Shown one piece after another: positions 35,046 through 44,203 of a stretch of 64,000 bases of DNA. The stretch is from Arenibacter nanhaiticus (GTDB lineage: Bacteria > Bacteroidota > Bacteroidia > Flavobacteriales > Flavobacteriaceae): positions 56,295 through 120,294 of the forward strand of contig NZ_FQYX01000002.1 in NCBI RefSeq assembly GCF_900141935.1. The letters are read 5' to 3'. The position numbers and the translations under genes are program-made. Under the pieces are notes generated by a model that made no database searches, had not been told where the DNA came from, and saw only the letters and a list, made by a program, of their open reading frames with translations. The stretch's first letter is position 1, and the number at the start of each line of letters is the position of its first letter.

Positions 35046-37445
35046 TTAAAAGCCCGAAATGTGCAAATTAGAAAATCCCTTATCCAAAACGATACTACTA
35101 TTGCCTTTCAACTGCACCTCTTTTAAAGACACCTGTACGTGGTCTACCTCAATGGTACTTATCGTAAAGGGCAGTCCATGGAAATTTAACTTAATTGTTT
35201 CATAGGATGAAATATAGCTTCCACCTTTATATTGCTGAATTATAAGTTCATTTTCCCTTCCTGTCAGTTTATAGTTTCGAAGACTATATCTTCCTTTTTT
35301 GTAATCGTACCCATCTTGTCCGTCTTCATAAACAGAGGATCTTTCTACTCCATTTTTATAATAGACTTCCATAATAAGTTCCTCTACCTCAATCTCCCCG
35401 ACATATTGCTGTACCGGGTATTTTGGAATCATGGCACCTTCCTTAATAAAGAGGGGGATTTTATCTAGTCTGGCAACCACCCATTTTTCCATTCCACCTA
35501 ATAACACTTCATCTGTCCAATAATTGTACCAAGTACCCCTAGGAATATACATTCTTCGTCCTTGGGCGTTTGGCTCTTGCACTGGGCAAACTAAAATTTG
35601 TTCCCCAAAAATAAACTCATCGGTTCTAAAATGTGTCTGGTGGTCTTCCTGATCAAAGTGCACCAAAGGTTTTATCATGGGTACATTTTCTTTGGTATAC
35701 CTATAAAACATAGTATATAAATAAGGTAGCAGTTGGTAACGGAGTTCAATATAGGAACGCACGATATCGGTTACCTCGTCATCAAAAGACCAAGGCTCTT
35801 GATCGCCGTGATCCCCGCTAGAATGCACCCTACAAAAAGGATGAAACACCCCCAATTGAATCCACCTAGCAAAGAGCTCTCCACTAGGTTGTTCGGCAAA
35901 ACCACCAATATCGGACCCCACAAAAGACATCCCACTGATACACATACGCTGAATTTGTACATTGGCAATCCATAAATGTTCCCAAGTAGCTACATTATCC
36001 CCTGTCCAAGTAGAGGTAAAGCGTTGCGCCCCGGAATAGGCCGCTCTGGTAATCACAAAAGGACGTTTTGGAAAAGAAAACTTCTTAACCCCTTCATAGG
36101 TAGCCCTGGCCATTTGCGTACCATAAACATTATGCGCTTTTCTATGGCTACAAGGATGTCCGTCATAATCATGTCTGACATCTAAAGGAAAGGTTTTGGT
36201 AGGCACCTCCATAACAGCAGGTTCGTTCATATCGTTCCAAACACCTTTAATACCAATTTCAGCAATTAATTCCTTGTACAGTCCGGCCCACCATTCGCGT
36301 ACCTCGGGATTTGTAAAATCGGGAAAATTACATTCTCCAGGCCATACCTTGCCTCGCATGGCAGGGCCATCGCCTCTTTTACAGAAATAATCATTATCCT
36401 TAGCCTCTTGGTACACCCAATAGTCCTTGTCTATTTTTATACCCGGATCTATAATAGCGATGGTTTTAAATCCATCGTTCCTTAAGTCCTGCACCATTTT
36501 TTTAGGATCTGGAAAATACTCCTTGTTCCAAGTGAAACATCGAAACCCTTCCATATAATCTATATCCAGGTAAATACCATCACAAGGAATCCGTAAATCC
36601 CTAAATTTCTTAGCAATTTCCAGGACTCTATTTTCTGGATAATAACTCCATTTGGACTGATGAAAACCAAGGGTCCACATCGGCGGCAATTCTGGCGTAC
36701 CCGTTAAATCTGTATAGGAATTAACAACCTCTGCTATTTTTGGCCCATAGAAAAAGTAATAATTCATTTCTCCCCCATCAGCCCAAAAGCTAGTTACATT
36801 TCTTCTTTCGTGAGCAAAATCGAATTGAGTCCTAAAGGTATTGTCAAAAAATATCCCATAAGCACTATTGTTGTGCAATCCAATATAAAAAGGAATCGCC
36901 TTGTACAATGGATCCTGATCCTTACCAAAGGCATACTGATCGGTAACCCAATTATTGACGCGCTTCCCTTTCAGGTTAGAATGAGTCGCTTTATCCCCCA
37001 TACCATAAAAACTTTCGGCATTTTGGGTAATCTTACTCATTTTTACAGTATTCCCACCAAACTGATAATTCTCCTCCCAATGAAACCCTAACTCGTCTTC
37101 ATTGATAATGGCGCCTTTTAAATCTGATATTTGTATCCGTAAGGTTCGTTTATCTACAAGGATTTTAAGTTTTGCAGTAATGATCAAATACTCGGTTACC
37201 GTCTCTTCTACCTCCAGCTTATTATACCCAATACTAGCGCTTTCACTGATGGCGTAGGAAAAATCTGGTTCAAATATATTTTCCGTGGCATATCTAAACC
37301 TAAAAGCGCTATCTCTAAGAATAGACACTTCCAAAACAACGCCATTAGAGGTTGTAAAGTAAAGTTTTTCTGCATCCCTCCGGAAGTCAATTATGTCATT
37401 CGGATATAAATTCCCTTTATATTCAAGCTCAGTATTGGTAATCAT
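35046..37445 (-). CDS. Glycoside hydrolase family 31 alpha-glucosidase
   Basis: A 799-residue enzyme with no signal peptide, so probably cytoplasmic. The GH31 catalytic nucleophile Asp lies in GVWNDMNEPAVMEV (near residue 410), and the acid/base region is TWTGDNVATWEHLW. It also has MPPMWTLGFHQSKWSY-like sequence (LGFHQSKWSYYPENRVLEIA), DIDYMEGFRCFTWNKEYFPD, and GSDIGGFAEQPSGELFARW. An N-terminal beta-domain (FYGMGDKATHSNLKG) and C-terminal beta-domains flank the barrel. It cuts alpha-1,4 or related glucosides. It precedes the M48 gene and follows glgB on the same strand, which suggests a link to glycogen or alpha-glucan use. Confidence 0.93.
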   Translation of the reverse strand: MITNTELEYKGNLYPNDIIDFRRDAEKLYFTTSNGVVLEVSILRDSAFRFRYATENIFEPDFSYAISESASIGYNKLEVEETVTEYLIITAKLKILVDKRTLRIQISDLKGAIINEDELGFHWEENYQFGGNTVKMSKITQNAESFYGMGDKATHSNLKGKRVNNWVTDQYAFGKDQDPLYKAIPFYIGLHNNSAYGIFFDNTFRTQFDFAHERRNVTSFWADGGEMNYYFFYGPKIAEVVNSYTDLTGTPELPPMWTLGFHQSKWSYYPENRVLEIAKKFRDLRIPCDGIYLDIDYMEGFRCFTWNKEYFPDPKKMVQDLRNDGFKTIAIIDPGIKIDKDYWVYQEAKDNDYFCKRGDGPAMRGKVWPGECNFPDFTNPEVREWWAGLYKELIAEIGIKGVWNDMNEPAVMEVPTKTFPLDVRHDYDGHPCSHRKAHNVYGTQMARATYEGVKKFSFPKRPFVITRAAYSGAQRFTSTWTGDNVATWEHLWIANVQIQRMCISGMSFVGSDIGGFAEQPSGELFARWIQLGVFHPFCRVHSSGDHGDQEPWSFDDEVTDIVRSYIELRYQLLPYLYTMFYRYTKENVPMIKPLVHFDQEDHQTHFRTDEFIFGEQILVCPVQEPNAQGRRMYIPRGTWYNYWTDEVLLGGMEKWVVARLDKIPLFIKEGAMIPKYPVQQYVGEIEVEELIMEVYYKNGVERSSVYEDGQDGYDYKKGRYSLRNYKLTGRENELIIQQYKGGSYISSYETIKLNFHGLPFTISTIEVDHVQVSLKEVQLKGNSSIVLDKGFSNLHISGF

Positions 37446-37544
37446 ATTCCGTTAATTTTTTGCATTACAAAAAAAGCATATTCGGAACAATCTACGAAAT
37501 GCAATCGACAACAATTATTACTTACACTTTAGGCTTCAAAGGTT

Positions 37545-39440
37545 TTATGCAAAAACCACCATGCCTAAAGGCGGAATCGTTATTTCAACGGAATTATCTA
37601 AGCCGTGCCAAGAAACGTTACTGACTTTTAGTGTCTTATTTTTCATGCCAGACCCGCCATATTTTTTATCGTCTGTATTAAATATTTCTTTTAGGGAACC
37701 AGATTTTGTGACTCCCATTCGATATTTTTTTCTTGGAACAGGGGTAAAATTACAGGCTACTATAATTTCTTTTTCAGGATCGTGTCCTTTTCTAATATAG
37801 GTAAGAACAGAATTTTCATGATCTCCGTAATCTATCCACTGAAATCCTTCCTGACTAAATTGTTTTTCATAAAGAGCAGGGTAGGATTGATAAAGTTTAT
37901 TTAAATCCTTTACCAATTGTTGGATTCCGGAATGATACTCATATTGCAACAAGTGCCAGTCCAAACTCTTCTGAAAATTCCACTCTGCCGTCTGCCCAAA
38001 TTCGCCACCCATAAAAATTAAATTTGTCCCTGGATGGGTGTACATATAGCCAAACAACAATCTCAGGTTAGCAAATTGTTGCCATTCGTCCCCTGGCATT
38101 CTATACAACAAGGATTTTTTTCCATAAACCACTTCATCATGGGAGAAAGGGAGCATAAAATTTTCGGAAAAGGCATATGTCGCACTAAAGGTCAAATCGT
38201 TCTGATGATGTTTTCTATAGACCGCTTCCTTCTTAAAATATTCCAGGGTATCGTGCATCCATCCCATCATCCATTTCATACCAAATCCTAGTCCACCCAT
38301 GTGCACTGGTTTAGTCACCATTGGGAAAGAGGTAGATTCTTCTGCAATCATTTGAATTCCTTCAAAATTGGCATATAAGGTTTCGTTAAGTTCCCTCAAG
38401 AACGAAATAGCGTCTAAATTTTCGTTGTTTCCATAGATATTTGGCTCCCACTCCCCATCTTCTCTGGAATAGTCTAAATACAACATGGAAGCCACGGCAT
38501 CGACTCGTAAGGCATCGACATGGTATTGATCTAACCAATACATGGCATTGCTGATCAAAAACGCCCGTACTTCGTTTCTGCCATAATTAAAGATTAAACT
38601 CTTCCAATCTGGATGGTATCCTTTTCTACGATCTGGGTGCTCAAAAAGGTGAGAACCATCAAAGAACCCTAATCCATGGGCATCCTCAGGGAAATGGGAA
38701 GGCACCCAATCCAGAATGACCCCTATATCATTTTGGTGCATTTTATCAATCAAGAGCTTTAAGTCTTCTGGCGACCCAAATCTAGAGGTGGGCGCAAAAT
38801 ATCCGGTAAGTTGATACCCCCAAGACGGGTCGTAGGGATATTCCATAATAGGCATAAACTCTACATGGGTAAAGTTCATTTCTTTTACGTAGGCCACCAA
38901 CTCATCGGCAAACTCCGTATAGGTTAAAAATTCATTATCTCCCTTTCGCTTCCAAGAACCTAGGTGAACCTCATAGACAGCGAAAGGCTTGTCCAAGGCA
39001 TTTTTATCTTTCCTTGTAGCCATCCAAGTCTTGTCTTTCCATTGGTGAGTAGTTTCGGAGACAATAGAGGCCGTTTTTGGCGGATGTTCACAACTTTTAG
39101 CAAAAGGGTCTGCCTTTTCAGTTACAACACCATGATTATTAGAGTGGATAAGATATTTATACAAGGTTCCCACCCCTAGCTCGGGAACAAAGCCTTCCCA
39201 AATACCACTGCCATCCCAACGGACATGCAAGTGATGTTCAGCCTCGTTCCAATGGTTAAAATCGCCAATAACAGCGACCGACCTTGCTGACGGTGCCCAA
39301 ACCGCAAAATAAGTACCTTTAACTCCATTTACCTCAAGAGGGTGAGACCCTAATTTTTCATATAGTTTGAAGTGCTTTCCTGACTTAAAAAGATTAATAT
39401 CAAATTCAGAAAATATACTATGGGGTATTACTTTAGTCAT
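37545..39440 (-). CDS. glgB: 1,4-alpha-glucan branching enzyme
   Basis: A 631-residue GH13 enzyme that forms alpha-1,6 branches in glycogen. I choose the ATG at 39440 (MTKVIPHSIFSEFDINLFKS); the frame is open 10 codons upstream. An N-terminal CBM48 region (GTYFAVWAPSARSVAVIGDF) comes first, then the barrel: YPYDPSWGYQLTGYFAPTSR, ALRVDAVASMLYLDY (nucleophile Asp), MIAEESTSFP (acid Glu) and LPFSHDEVVYGKKSLL (transition-state Asp region). The C-terminal beta-domain ends with PPLGMVVF. It lies 99 bp upstream of the GH31 gene on the same strand. No glgA or glgC is in the window. Confidence 0.96.
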   Translation of the reverse strand: MTKVIPHSIFSEFDINLFKSGKHFKLYEKLGSHPLEVNGVKGTYFAVWAPSARSVAVIGDFNHWNEAEHHLHVRWDGSGIWEGFVPELGVGTLYKYLIHSNNHGVVTEKADPFAKSCEHPPKTASIVSETTHQWKDKTWMATRKDKNALDKPFAVYEVHLGSWKRKGDNEFLTYTEFADELVAYVKEMNFTHVEFMPIMEYPYDPSWGYQLTGYFAPTSRFGSPEDLKLLIDKMHQNDIGVILDWVPSHFPEDAHGLGFFDGSHLFEHPDRRKGYHPDWKSLIFNYGRNEVRAFLISNAMYWLDQYHVDALRVDAVASMLYLDYSREDGEWEPNIYGNNENLDAISFLRELNETLYANFEGIQMIAEESTSFPMVTKPVHMGGLGFGMKWMMGWMHDTLEYFKKEAVYRKHHQNDLTFSATYAFSENFMLPFSHDEVVYGKKSLLYRMPGDEWQQFANLRLLFGYMYTHPGTNLIFMGGEFGQTAEWNFQKSLDWHLLQYEYHSGIQQLVKDLNKLYQSYPALYEKQFSQEGFQWIDYGDHENSVLTYIRKGHDPEKEIIVACNFTPVPRKKYRMGVTKSGSLKEIFNTDDKKYGGSGMKNKTLKVSNVSWHGLDNSVEITIPPLGMVVFA

Positions 39441-39605
39441 GGTTATGTTATTTACTACAATATTAAACAACTTTGATTAATTATCAGGCTTAAGCGCTTT
39501 TACTTTTTACAACAAACAGTAGTTTTAAGCCGTTAATTAAAAAGTGGAACGCTTTTTGAAATAATTATACCAACAATTATTCTTCAACCCTTAAAAATAC
39601 TCATT

Positions 39606-40172
39606 ATGAAAAAAATCACTCTACTACTCGGCGCGTTTATATCCTTATTCATTATTTCTTGCGAAGGTCCGGCAGGCCCTCCCGGTTTTGATGGATTGGA
39701 CGGAGAAGATGGGCAAGACGCCATCCAAGCACAAGTTTTTGAAGTAGATAATATTGACTTTGGTTATGATCCTGGGAACAACCTGTATTCTTATCTTATT
39801 ACCTTTTCTGACTTTACCAGCTTTGAAGTCTTTGAATCCAATGCTGTTTTGGTTTATAGGTACGATGGCACTATTGAGTTCCAAGATAACACTAGCGCAG
39901 ATGCCTGGAGCCTTATACCTCAGAATTTCTTTTTACCGGGTGGCACCATACAATATAGCAATGCCCATACTTATAAAGATGTAGAAATTTTTATCGATGG
40001 AAATTTTAATCTATCTAACTTGAATCCTGACTTTACTGACAACCAGTTGTTCCGGATTGTTATTCTGCCAAGTGAATTTGCGGCAGCCAAAATGGACAAA
40101 TCCAATATAAATGCGGTCATGAAAACCATAGGGGTTAAGAATGAGGACGTACCGCGTTTTAAAGCGCAATAA
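39606..40172 (+). CDS. Lipoprotein with short collagen-like repeat
   Basis: A 188-residue lipoprotein, MKKITLLLGAFISLFIISCEG with lipobox IISC. Directly after the lipid Cys comes a short Gly-X-Y run (GPAGPPGFDGLDGEDGQD, six triplets), then a beta-rich domain of about 140 residues (YSYLITFSDFTSFEVFESNA, FLPGGTIQYSNAHTYKDVEI) that I do not recognise. Proteins with this layout are frequent in Bacteroidota but have no known role; they are probably on the cell surface. It is a single gene with its own terminator. The collagen-like run is too short to form a stable triple helix by itself. Confidence 0.8.
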   Translation: MKKITLLLGAFISLFIISCEGPAGPPGFDGLDGEDGQDAIQAQVFEVDNIDFGYDPGNNLYSYLITFSDFTSFEVFESNAVLVYRYDGTIEFQDNTSADAWSLIPQNFFLPGGTIQYSNAHTYKDVEIFIDGNFNLSNLNPDFTDNQLFRIVILPSEFAAAKMDKSNINAVMKTIGVKNEDVPRFKAQ

Positions 40173-40199
40173 ACAAACAATATTCAACTAATTCTTTAC

Positions 40200-40235
40200 A
40201 CCCCTATTGCTCTGGAGCTATAGGGGTTTATTTTT
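40200..40235 (+). terminator. Terminator of the collagen-like lipoprotein gene
   Basis: Stem ACCCCTAT...ATAGGGGT with an inner GCTC/GAGC pair, followed by TTATTTTT, 27 bp after the stop. Confidence 0.85.
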
Positions 40236-40330
40236 GAACCGAACCTTTTGATCGTAAATTACGTACTTTATTTAAAGTCGCAACAAGAAAATAAAAGATG
40301 GCAGATCGAATCTCCATAAAATCTAAAATC

Positions 40331-40828
40331 ATGAACAAATTAATACCAATCATTTGTATTTTATTCATAGGATGCAAAGGAAATTCTCAGGAAAAAGAAA
40401 ATGTAAAGCCAAACACTGCCACTAAGACTACTCAGTATAAGGTAACAAAAACAGAAGCAGAATGGCGCAAACAGCTCACTGATATTCAGTTTTATGTACT
40501 GCGGAAGGCGGGCACCGAAAAAGCCGGAACGAGCGAATTACTACACAATAAAGAAAAAGGCGTCTATGTTTGCGCTGGTTGTGGCACGCATCTCTTTAAA
40601 AGCGAACACAAATACGATTCGGGAACTGGGTGGCCTAGTTTTGACAGGGAAATCAAAGGCAATGTTGCCTTTGAGGTGGACAATAAGTTAGGAATAATAA
40701 GAACCGAAGAACACTGTGCCGTATGTGGCGGACATTTAGGCCATGTTTTTAACGACGGCCCAAGAAAAACAACAGGAAAACGGCATTGTATTAATGGTGC
40801 TGCCTTAAAATTTGTACCCGAAAACTAA
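40331..40828 (+). CDS. msrB: Peptide methionine (R)-S-oxide reductase, exported lipoprotein form
   Basis: A 165-residue enzyme that reduces methionine-R-sulfoxide in proteins. I choose the ATG at 40331 (MNKLIPIICILFIGCKGNSQ), which gives a lipobox (LFIGC), so the enzyme is anchored outside the cytoplasm. Zinc-binding pairs are CAGC and CAVC, the active-site region is SGTGWPSFDREI, and the catalytic Cys is in GKRHCINGAALKF. The frame extends 11 codons upstream without a better start. It is a single gene followed by a terminator. Confidence 0.95.
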   Translation: MNKLIPIICILFIGCKGNSQEKENVKPNTATKTTQYKVTKTEAEWRKQLTDIQFYVLRKAGTEKAGTSELLHNKEKGVYVCAGCGTHLFKSEHKYDSGTGWPSFDREIKGNVAFEVDNKLGIIRTEEHCAVCGGHLGHVFNDGPRKTTGKRHCINGAALKFVPEN

Positions 40829-40969
40829 CTATCTATTCCCGAGACGCAATTTAGCATATAAATTATCTTACAAATATTAATTAGAGAAAACCCTCGCCTC
40901 TACTTGGCGCTATAAAAGCATTCTTTGGGCATTTACTTCCCTTTGGGGTCGAAAAAAGCTTCTTAGTGA

Positions 40970-41003
40970 GGAGCGCAGCCGAGTCATCCTGCGCTCCTTT
41001 TTT
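40970..41003 (+). terminator. Terminator upstream of lpdA
   Basis: GC-rich stem GGAGCGCAG/CTGCGCTCC (10-nt loop) followed by six T. It is 141 bp beyond the msrB stop and probably ends that transcript. Its GAGCGCAGCCGA arm resembles a segment at 24310-24321 in the opposite orientation. Confidence 0.8.
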
Positions 41004-41052
41004 AATTCCAATTAAATTAAAACAGCATCAATCGGAATTCAGTATGGTTTTG

Positions 41053-41060
41053 TAACTTTG
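41053..41060 (+). promoter_or_regulatory. lpdA promoter -7 box
   Basis: TAACTTTG matches TAnnTTTG, with a predicted leader of about 33 nt before the lpdA ATG. Confidence 0.6.
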
Positions 41061-41098
41061 CGACTTCATAATTTAAGACATCAAAAAAAAATATATAA

Positions 41099-42490
41099 AT
41101 GAGCAATTTCGATATCATTGTACTAGGTAGTGGCCCAGGTGGCTACGTAACAGCAATTAGAGCTTCTCAATTGGGATTTAAAACCGCAATTATAGAAAAA
41201 GAGAACCTTGGAGGCGTATGTTTAAATTGGGGGTGTATACCTACAAAGGCACTATTGAAATCGGCTCAAGTTTTCGAATATTTACAACATGCCAACGATT
41301 ACGGCCTAAAGGCAGACAACGTAGACAAGGACTTTGATGCGGTAGTAAAACGTAGCCGTAACGTTGCCGATGGCATGAGTAAAGGGGTTCAGTTTTTGAT
41401 GAAAAAGAATAAAATCGAAGTCATCAATGGATATGGAACCTTAAAACCAGGTAAAAAAGTTAGCGTAAAAAGTGCCGATGGTAAGGTTACCGAATATTCG
41501 GCCAACAATATCATCATTGCTACTGGAGCGCGCAGTAGAGAATTGCCTAGTTTGCCACAAGATGGAAAAAAGATCATAGGGTACAGACAGGCCATGACCT
41601 TGGAAAACCAACCTAAGAAGATGATTGTAGTAGGTAGTGGCGCCATTGGTATTGAATTCGCCTACTTCTATAATGCTATGGGTACGGAAGTAACCGTAGT
41701 AGAGTTTTTACCAAATGTAGTTCCTGTTGAGGATGAAGAAATCTCCAAACAACTAGAGCGTAGCCTTAAGAAAACAGGGATCAAAATCATGACTTCTGCC
41801 GAGGTTACGAAGGTAGATACTTCAGGAGAAGGTGTTGTCGCCACCGTTAAAACTGCCAAAGGTGAAATTACCTTAGAAGCCGATATTGTTTTATCTGCAG
41901 TTGGAATTAAGACAAACATAGAAAACATCGGCTTAGAAGATGTTGGTATAGCTACCGATAGAGACAAGATTTTAGTGAACGATTACTACCAAACAAACAT
42001 CCCTGGATATTATGCCATTGGCGATGTTACTCCAGGACAAGCCTTGGCCCACGTTGCTTCTGCAGAAGGAATACTTTGTGTTGAAAAATTAGCGGATATG
42101 CACGTAGAGCCTTTAGATTACGGCAATATCCCAGGTTGTACCTACTGCTCTCCAGAGATTGCTTCTGTTGGACTTACCGAAAAACAAGCTATAGAAAAAG
42201 GATACGAGATAAAAGTTGGAAAATTCCCGTTCTCTGCCAGTGGTAAAGCAAGTGCTTCTGGTGCAAAAGACGGATTTGTAAAGGTTATTTTCGATGCTAA
42301 ATACGGTGAATGGTTAGGATGCCATATGATTGGTGCCGGGGTTACCGATATGATTGCCGAGGCTGTTGTAGCCCGTAAATTGGAAACTACCGGACACGAG
42401 ATCTTGAAGGCAGTTCACCCGCACCCAACGATGAGTGAAGCGGTTATGGAAGCCGTAGCCGATGCTTACGGAGAAGTTATTCACCTATAA
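41099..42490 (+). CDS. lpdA: Dihydrolipoyl dehydrogenase
   Basis: A 463-residue FAD enzyme, the E3 part of 2-oxoacid dehydrogenase and glycine cleavage complexes. It begins MSNFDIIVLGSGPGGYVTAI (FAD fold) and has the redox disulfide GGVCLNWGCIPTKALL (near residue 40), the NAD fold VVGSGAIGIEFAYFYNAMG, GYYAIGDVTPGQALAHVAS, and the C-terminal catalytic His-Glu in HPHPTMSEAVMEA. Length is standard. It is a single gene here, with no E1 or E2 gene nearby, so it is probably shared by several complexes. Confidence 0.97.
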   Translation: MSNFDIIVLGSGPGGYVTAIRASQLGFKTAIIEKENLGGVCLNWGCIPTKALLKSAQVFEYLQHANDYGLKADNVDKDFDAVVKRSRNVADGMSKGVQFLMKKNKIEVINGYGTLKPGKKVSVKSADGKVTEYSANNIIIATGARSRELPSLPQDGKKIIGYRQAMTLENQPKKMIVVGSGAIGIEFAYFYNAMGTEVTVVEFLPNVVPVEDEEISKQLERSLKKTGIKIMTSAEVTKVDTSGEGVVATVKTAKGEITLEADIVLSAVGIKTNIENIGLEDVGIATDRDKILVNDYYQTNIPGYYAIGDVTPGQALAHVASAEGILCVEKLADMHVEPLDYGNIPGCTYCSPEIASVGLTEKQAIEKGYEIKVGKFPFSASGKASASGAKDGFVKVIFDAKYGEWLGCHMIGAGVTDMIAEAVVARKLETTGHEILKAVHPHPTMSEAVMEAVADAYGEVIHL

Positions 42491-42499
42491 AATTAAGTA

Positions 42500-42540
42500 A
42501 GGCTTGCGCTTGTTTATAAATACAAAGCGCAAGCCTTTAT
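42500..42540 (+). terminator. lpdA terminator
   Basis: Stem AAGGCTTGCGCTT/AAGCGCAAGCCTT with a 13-nt loop, followed by a T-rich stretch. It overlaps the upstream extension of the next open frame, which supports the later start of the DUF3817 gene. Confidence 0.88.
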
Positions 42541-42563
42541 TATATTCTTTAAACCGCTTACCG

Positions 42564-42854
42564 ATGTTGAAAATTTTTAGAATTACCGCCATCTTAGAAG
42601 GCATCTCTTATTTAATGCTTTTTGGACTTGGAATGCCTTTAAAATATTTGGCCCAAATGCCAGAACCCAATATATTTATTGGGTATGCCCATGGTTTTTT
42701 ATTCATTGCCTATGTAGTATTGGCAGTCTTATTGACGACGGAAAAGAAATGGGGATTTAAAACATTTACCATCCTATTTATTGCCTCCCTATTACCGTTT
42801 GGGACTTTCTATATAGATAAAAAGTATTTAAAACCAACTGCGGTAGCACAATAA
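42564..42854 (+). CDS. DUF3817 family membrane protein
   Basis: A 96-residue inner-membrane protein with three hydrophobic segments. It begins MLKIFRITAILEGISYLMLF at the ATG at 42564; an upstream extension to 42504 runs through the lpdA terminator and is unlikely. The sequence EGISYLMLFGLGMPLKYLA, then HGFLFIAYVVLAVLL and FTILFIASLLPFGTFYIDKK, is typical of DUF3817. Function is unknown. It converges with the Dph6-like gene and ends 3 bp from it. Confidence 0.85.
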   Translation: MLKIFRITAILEGISYLMLFGLGMPLKYLAQMPEPNIFIGYAHGFLFIAYVVLAVLLTTEKKWGFKTFTILFIASLLPFGTFYIDKKYLKPTAVAQ

Positions 42855-42857
42855 TTA

Positions 42858-43577
42858 TTATATAGGCAAAAGGTCACAGTACCAAAACGAGTTATCCCAA
42901 GAAGTATCCTTGGCAAAACAATCGTCATCATCTCCCGATGGATGATAGGTTCTAAGGACCTTTTCCCCTATTTCAAAAGTGACGGGGGTCTTAAAGATAG
43001 GCCCATCGAACACAAAGGTGTGGAATTCCCCGTTCTCTCCGGCTATATCTACATTCGCAGGCAAATCGTTTATAAAACTTTCATCAACGAGCCGCCCACA
43101 AAAGGAGCTGTCTAAATATTTGGCATTTACACAAACAGTAATCGCCTTAAAACCGGCTTTTAAAAATTCTGACATTAAGGTTTTAGTATCTTGTTTCCAA
43201 AGTGGAAAAACAGCTTTCACCCCAAATTCTACTAATTTCTGTTCTCGATAAGCCCGTAGATCTTCTAAATAAATATCGCCAAAAAAACCATATTGGTACC
43301 CATCGGATTTGAGTTCCGAGAGTAATTCGTTCATTTTAAACTCGTAGGCCTTCATGCTAATATTTCCTTGAAGCCCTACTTGTAATAACGGAAATCCTAT
43401 TGATGCTGCCTGCTTTTCTAGTAAGATGGTTTTTAAACCGTGCATGGATACCCGATCAAAATCAGTATTTACAGTTGTTACTAGTTTTGAAATTGTATAG
43501 GCATCGTCTTGAAGGGCCCTATATAATGCCAAACAAGAATCCTTACCGCTGCTCCAATTAAAATAGGCCTTTTTCAT
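42858..43577 (-). CDS. Dph6-like ATP pyrophosphatase (diphthine-ammonia-ligase family)
   Basis: A 239-residue PP-loop enzyme. The N-terminus MKKAYFNWSSGKDSCLALYR carries the SGKDS pyrophosphatase motif. Later, GFFGDIYLEDLRAYRE, VNAKYLDSSFCGRLVDESF and DIAGENGEFHTFVFDGPIF are family hallmarks. In eukaryotes and archaea the family amidates diphthamide; bacteria lack diphthamide, so the bacterial substrate is not known. The ATG overlaps the TAA of aroQ by one base, so the two are translationally coupled. Confidence 0.87.
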   Translation of the reverse strand: MKKAYFNWSSGKDSCLALYRALQDDAYTISKLVTTVNTDFDRVSMHGLKTILLEKQAASIGFPLLQVGLQGNISMKAYEFKMNELLSELKSDGYQYGFFGDIYLEDLRAYREQKLVEFGVKAVFPLWKQDTKTLMSEFLKAGFKAITVCVNAKYLDSSFCGRLVDESFINDLPANVDIAGENGEFHTFVFDGPIFKTPVTFEIGEKVLRTYHPSGDDDDCFAKDTSWDNSFWYCDLLPI

Positions 43578-43993
43578 TACGATAGACTATGAATGGCCAA
43601 ATCGTAACTTTTTAATCCAAAGCCTAAAATAACTCCTTTGGCAACCGGTGAAATATAAGATACATGTCTAAACTCTTCACGTCCAAAAGTATTGCTGATA
43701 TGCACTTCCACCACCGGAGTCTCTATGCCTTTAACGGCATCGCCAATTCCTATAGAAGTATGCGTGTATGCCCCTGCATTGAGAACAATGCCATCATAGC
43801 CTTCAAAACCGCATTCATGCAATTTGTTGATAATTTCACCTTCTATATTAGACTGATAGTACTCTAATTGTAGGCTTGTGAATTTAAATTGCAAGGAAGC
43901 AAAATACTCTTCAAAAGTAGTTTTTCCATAAACTTCGGGCTCCCTTTTCCCCAATAGGTTTAGATTGGGACCGTTAATAATTATAATCTTCAT
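43577..43993 (-). CDS. aroQ: Type II 3-dehydroquinate dehydratase
   Basis: A 138-residue enzyme of the shikimate pathway, with the flavodoxin-like fold and dodecameric assembly known for type II enzymes. It begins MKIIIINGPNLNLLGKREPEVYG, where the Arg and Tyr are catalytic. It also has GIVLNAGAYTHTSIGIGDAV (Asn and His region) and VEVHISNTFGREEFRHVSYI with the catalytic His. Length is slightly short but complete. It is the first gene of a pair with the Dph6-like ATPase. Confidence 0.96.
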   Translation of the reverse strand: MKIIIINGPNLNLLGKREPEVYGKTTFEEYFASLQFKFTSLQLEYYQSNIEGEIINKLHECGFEGYDGIVLNAGAYTHTSIGIGDAVKGIETPVVEVHISNTFGREEFRHVSYISPVAKGVILGFGLKSYDLAIHSLS

Positions 43994-44026
43994 GCGATAA
44001 AAGTAAGAAAATGTATTCCATAAAAA

Positions 44027-44058
44027 AAGAGGACCAAAAAGTATTCCTTAGTCCTCTT
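44027..44058 (-). terminator. Terminator of the beta-barrel protein gene
   Basis: Stem AAGAGGAC/GTCCTCTT followed on the minus strand by seven T, about 145 bp after the stop at 44204 and before aroQ. Confidence 0.75.
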
Positions 44059-44203
44059 CCTTGTTAGAGAAAACAAGATTTCTCTTATCTTTCTTGTCAT
44101 GATGAATTATTCTATTTAATCATATAACTCTCAATCTGTTAATTCGTCCCTGCTATTTGTCACCGAGTTGTTCGGACTTAAACTATAAGGACCATATTTT
44201 ACA

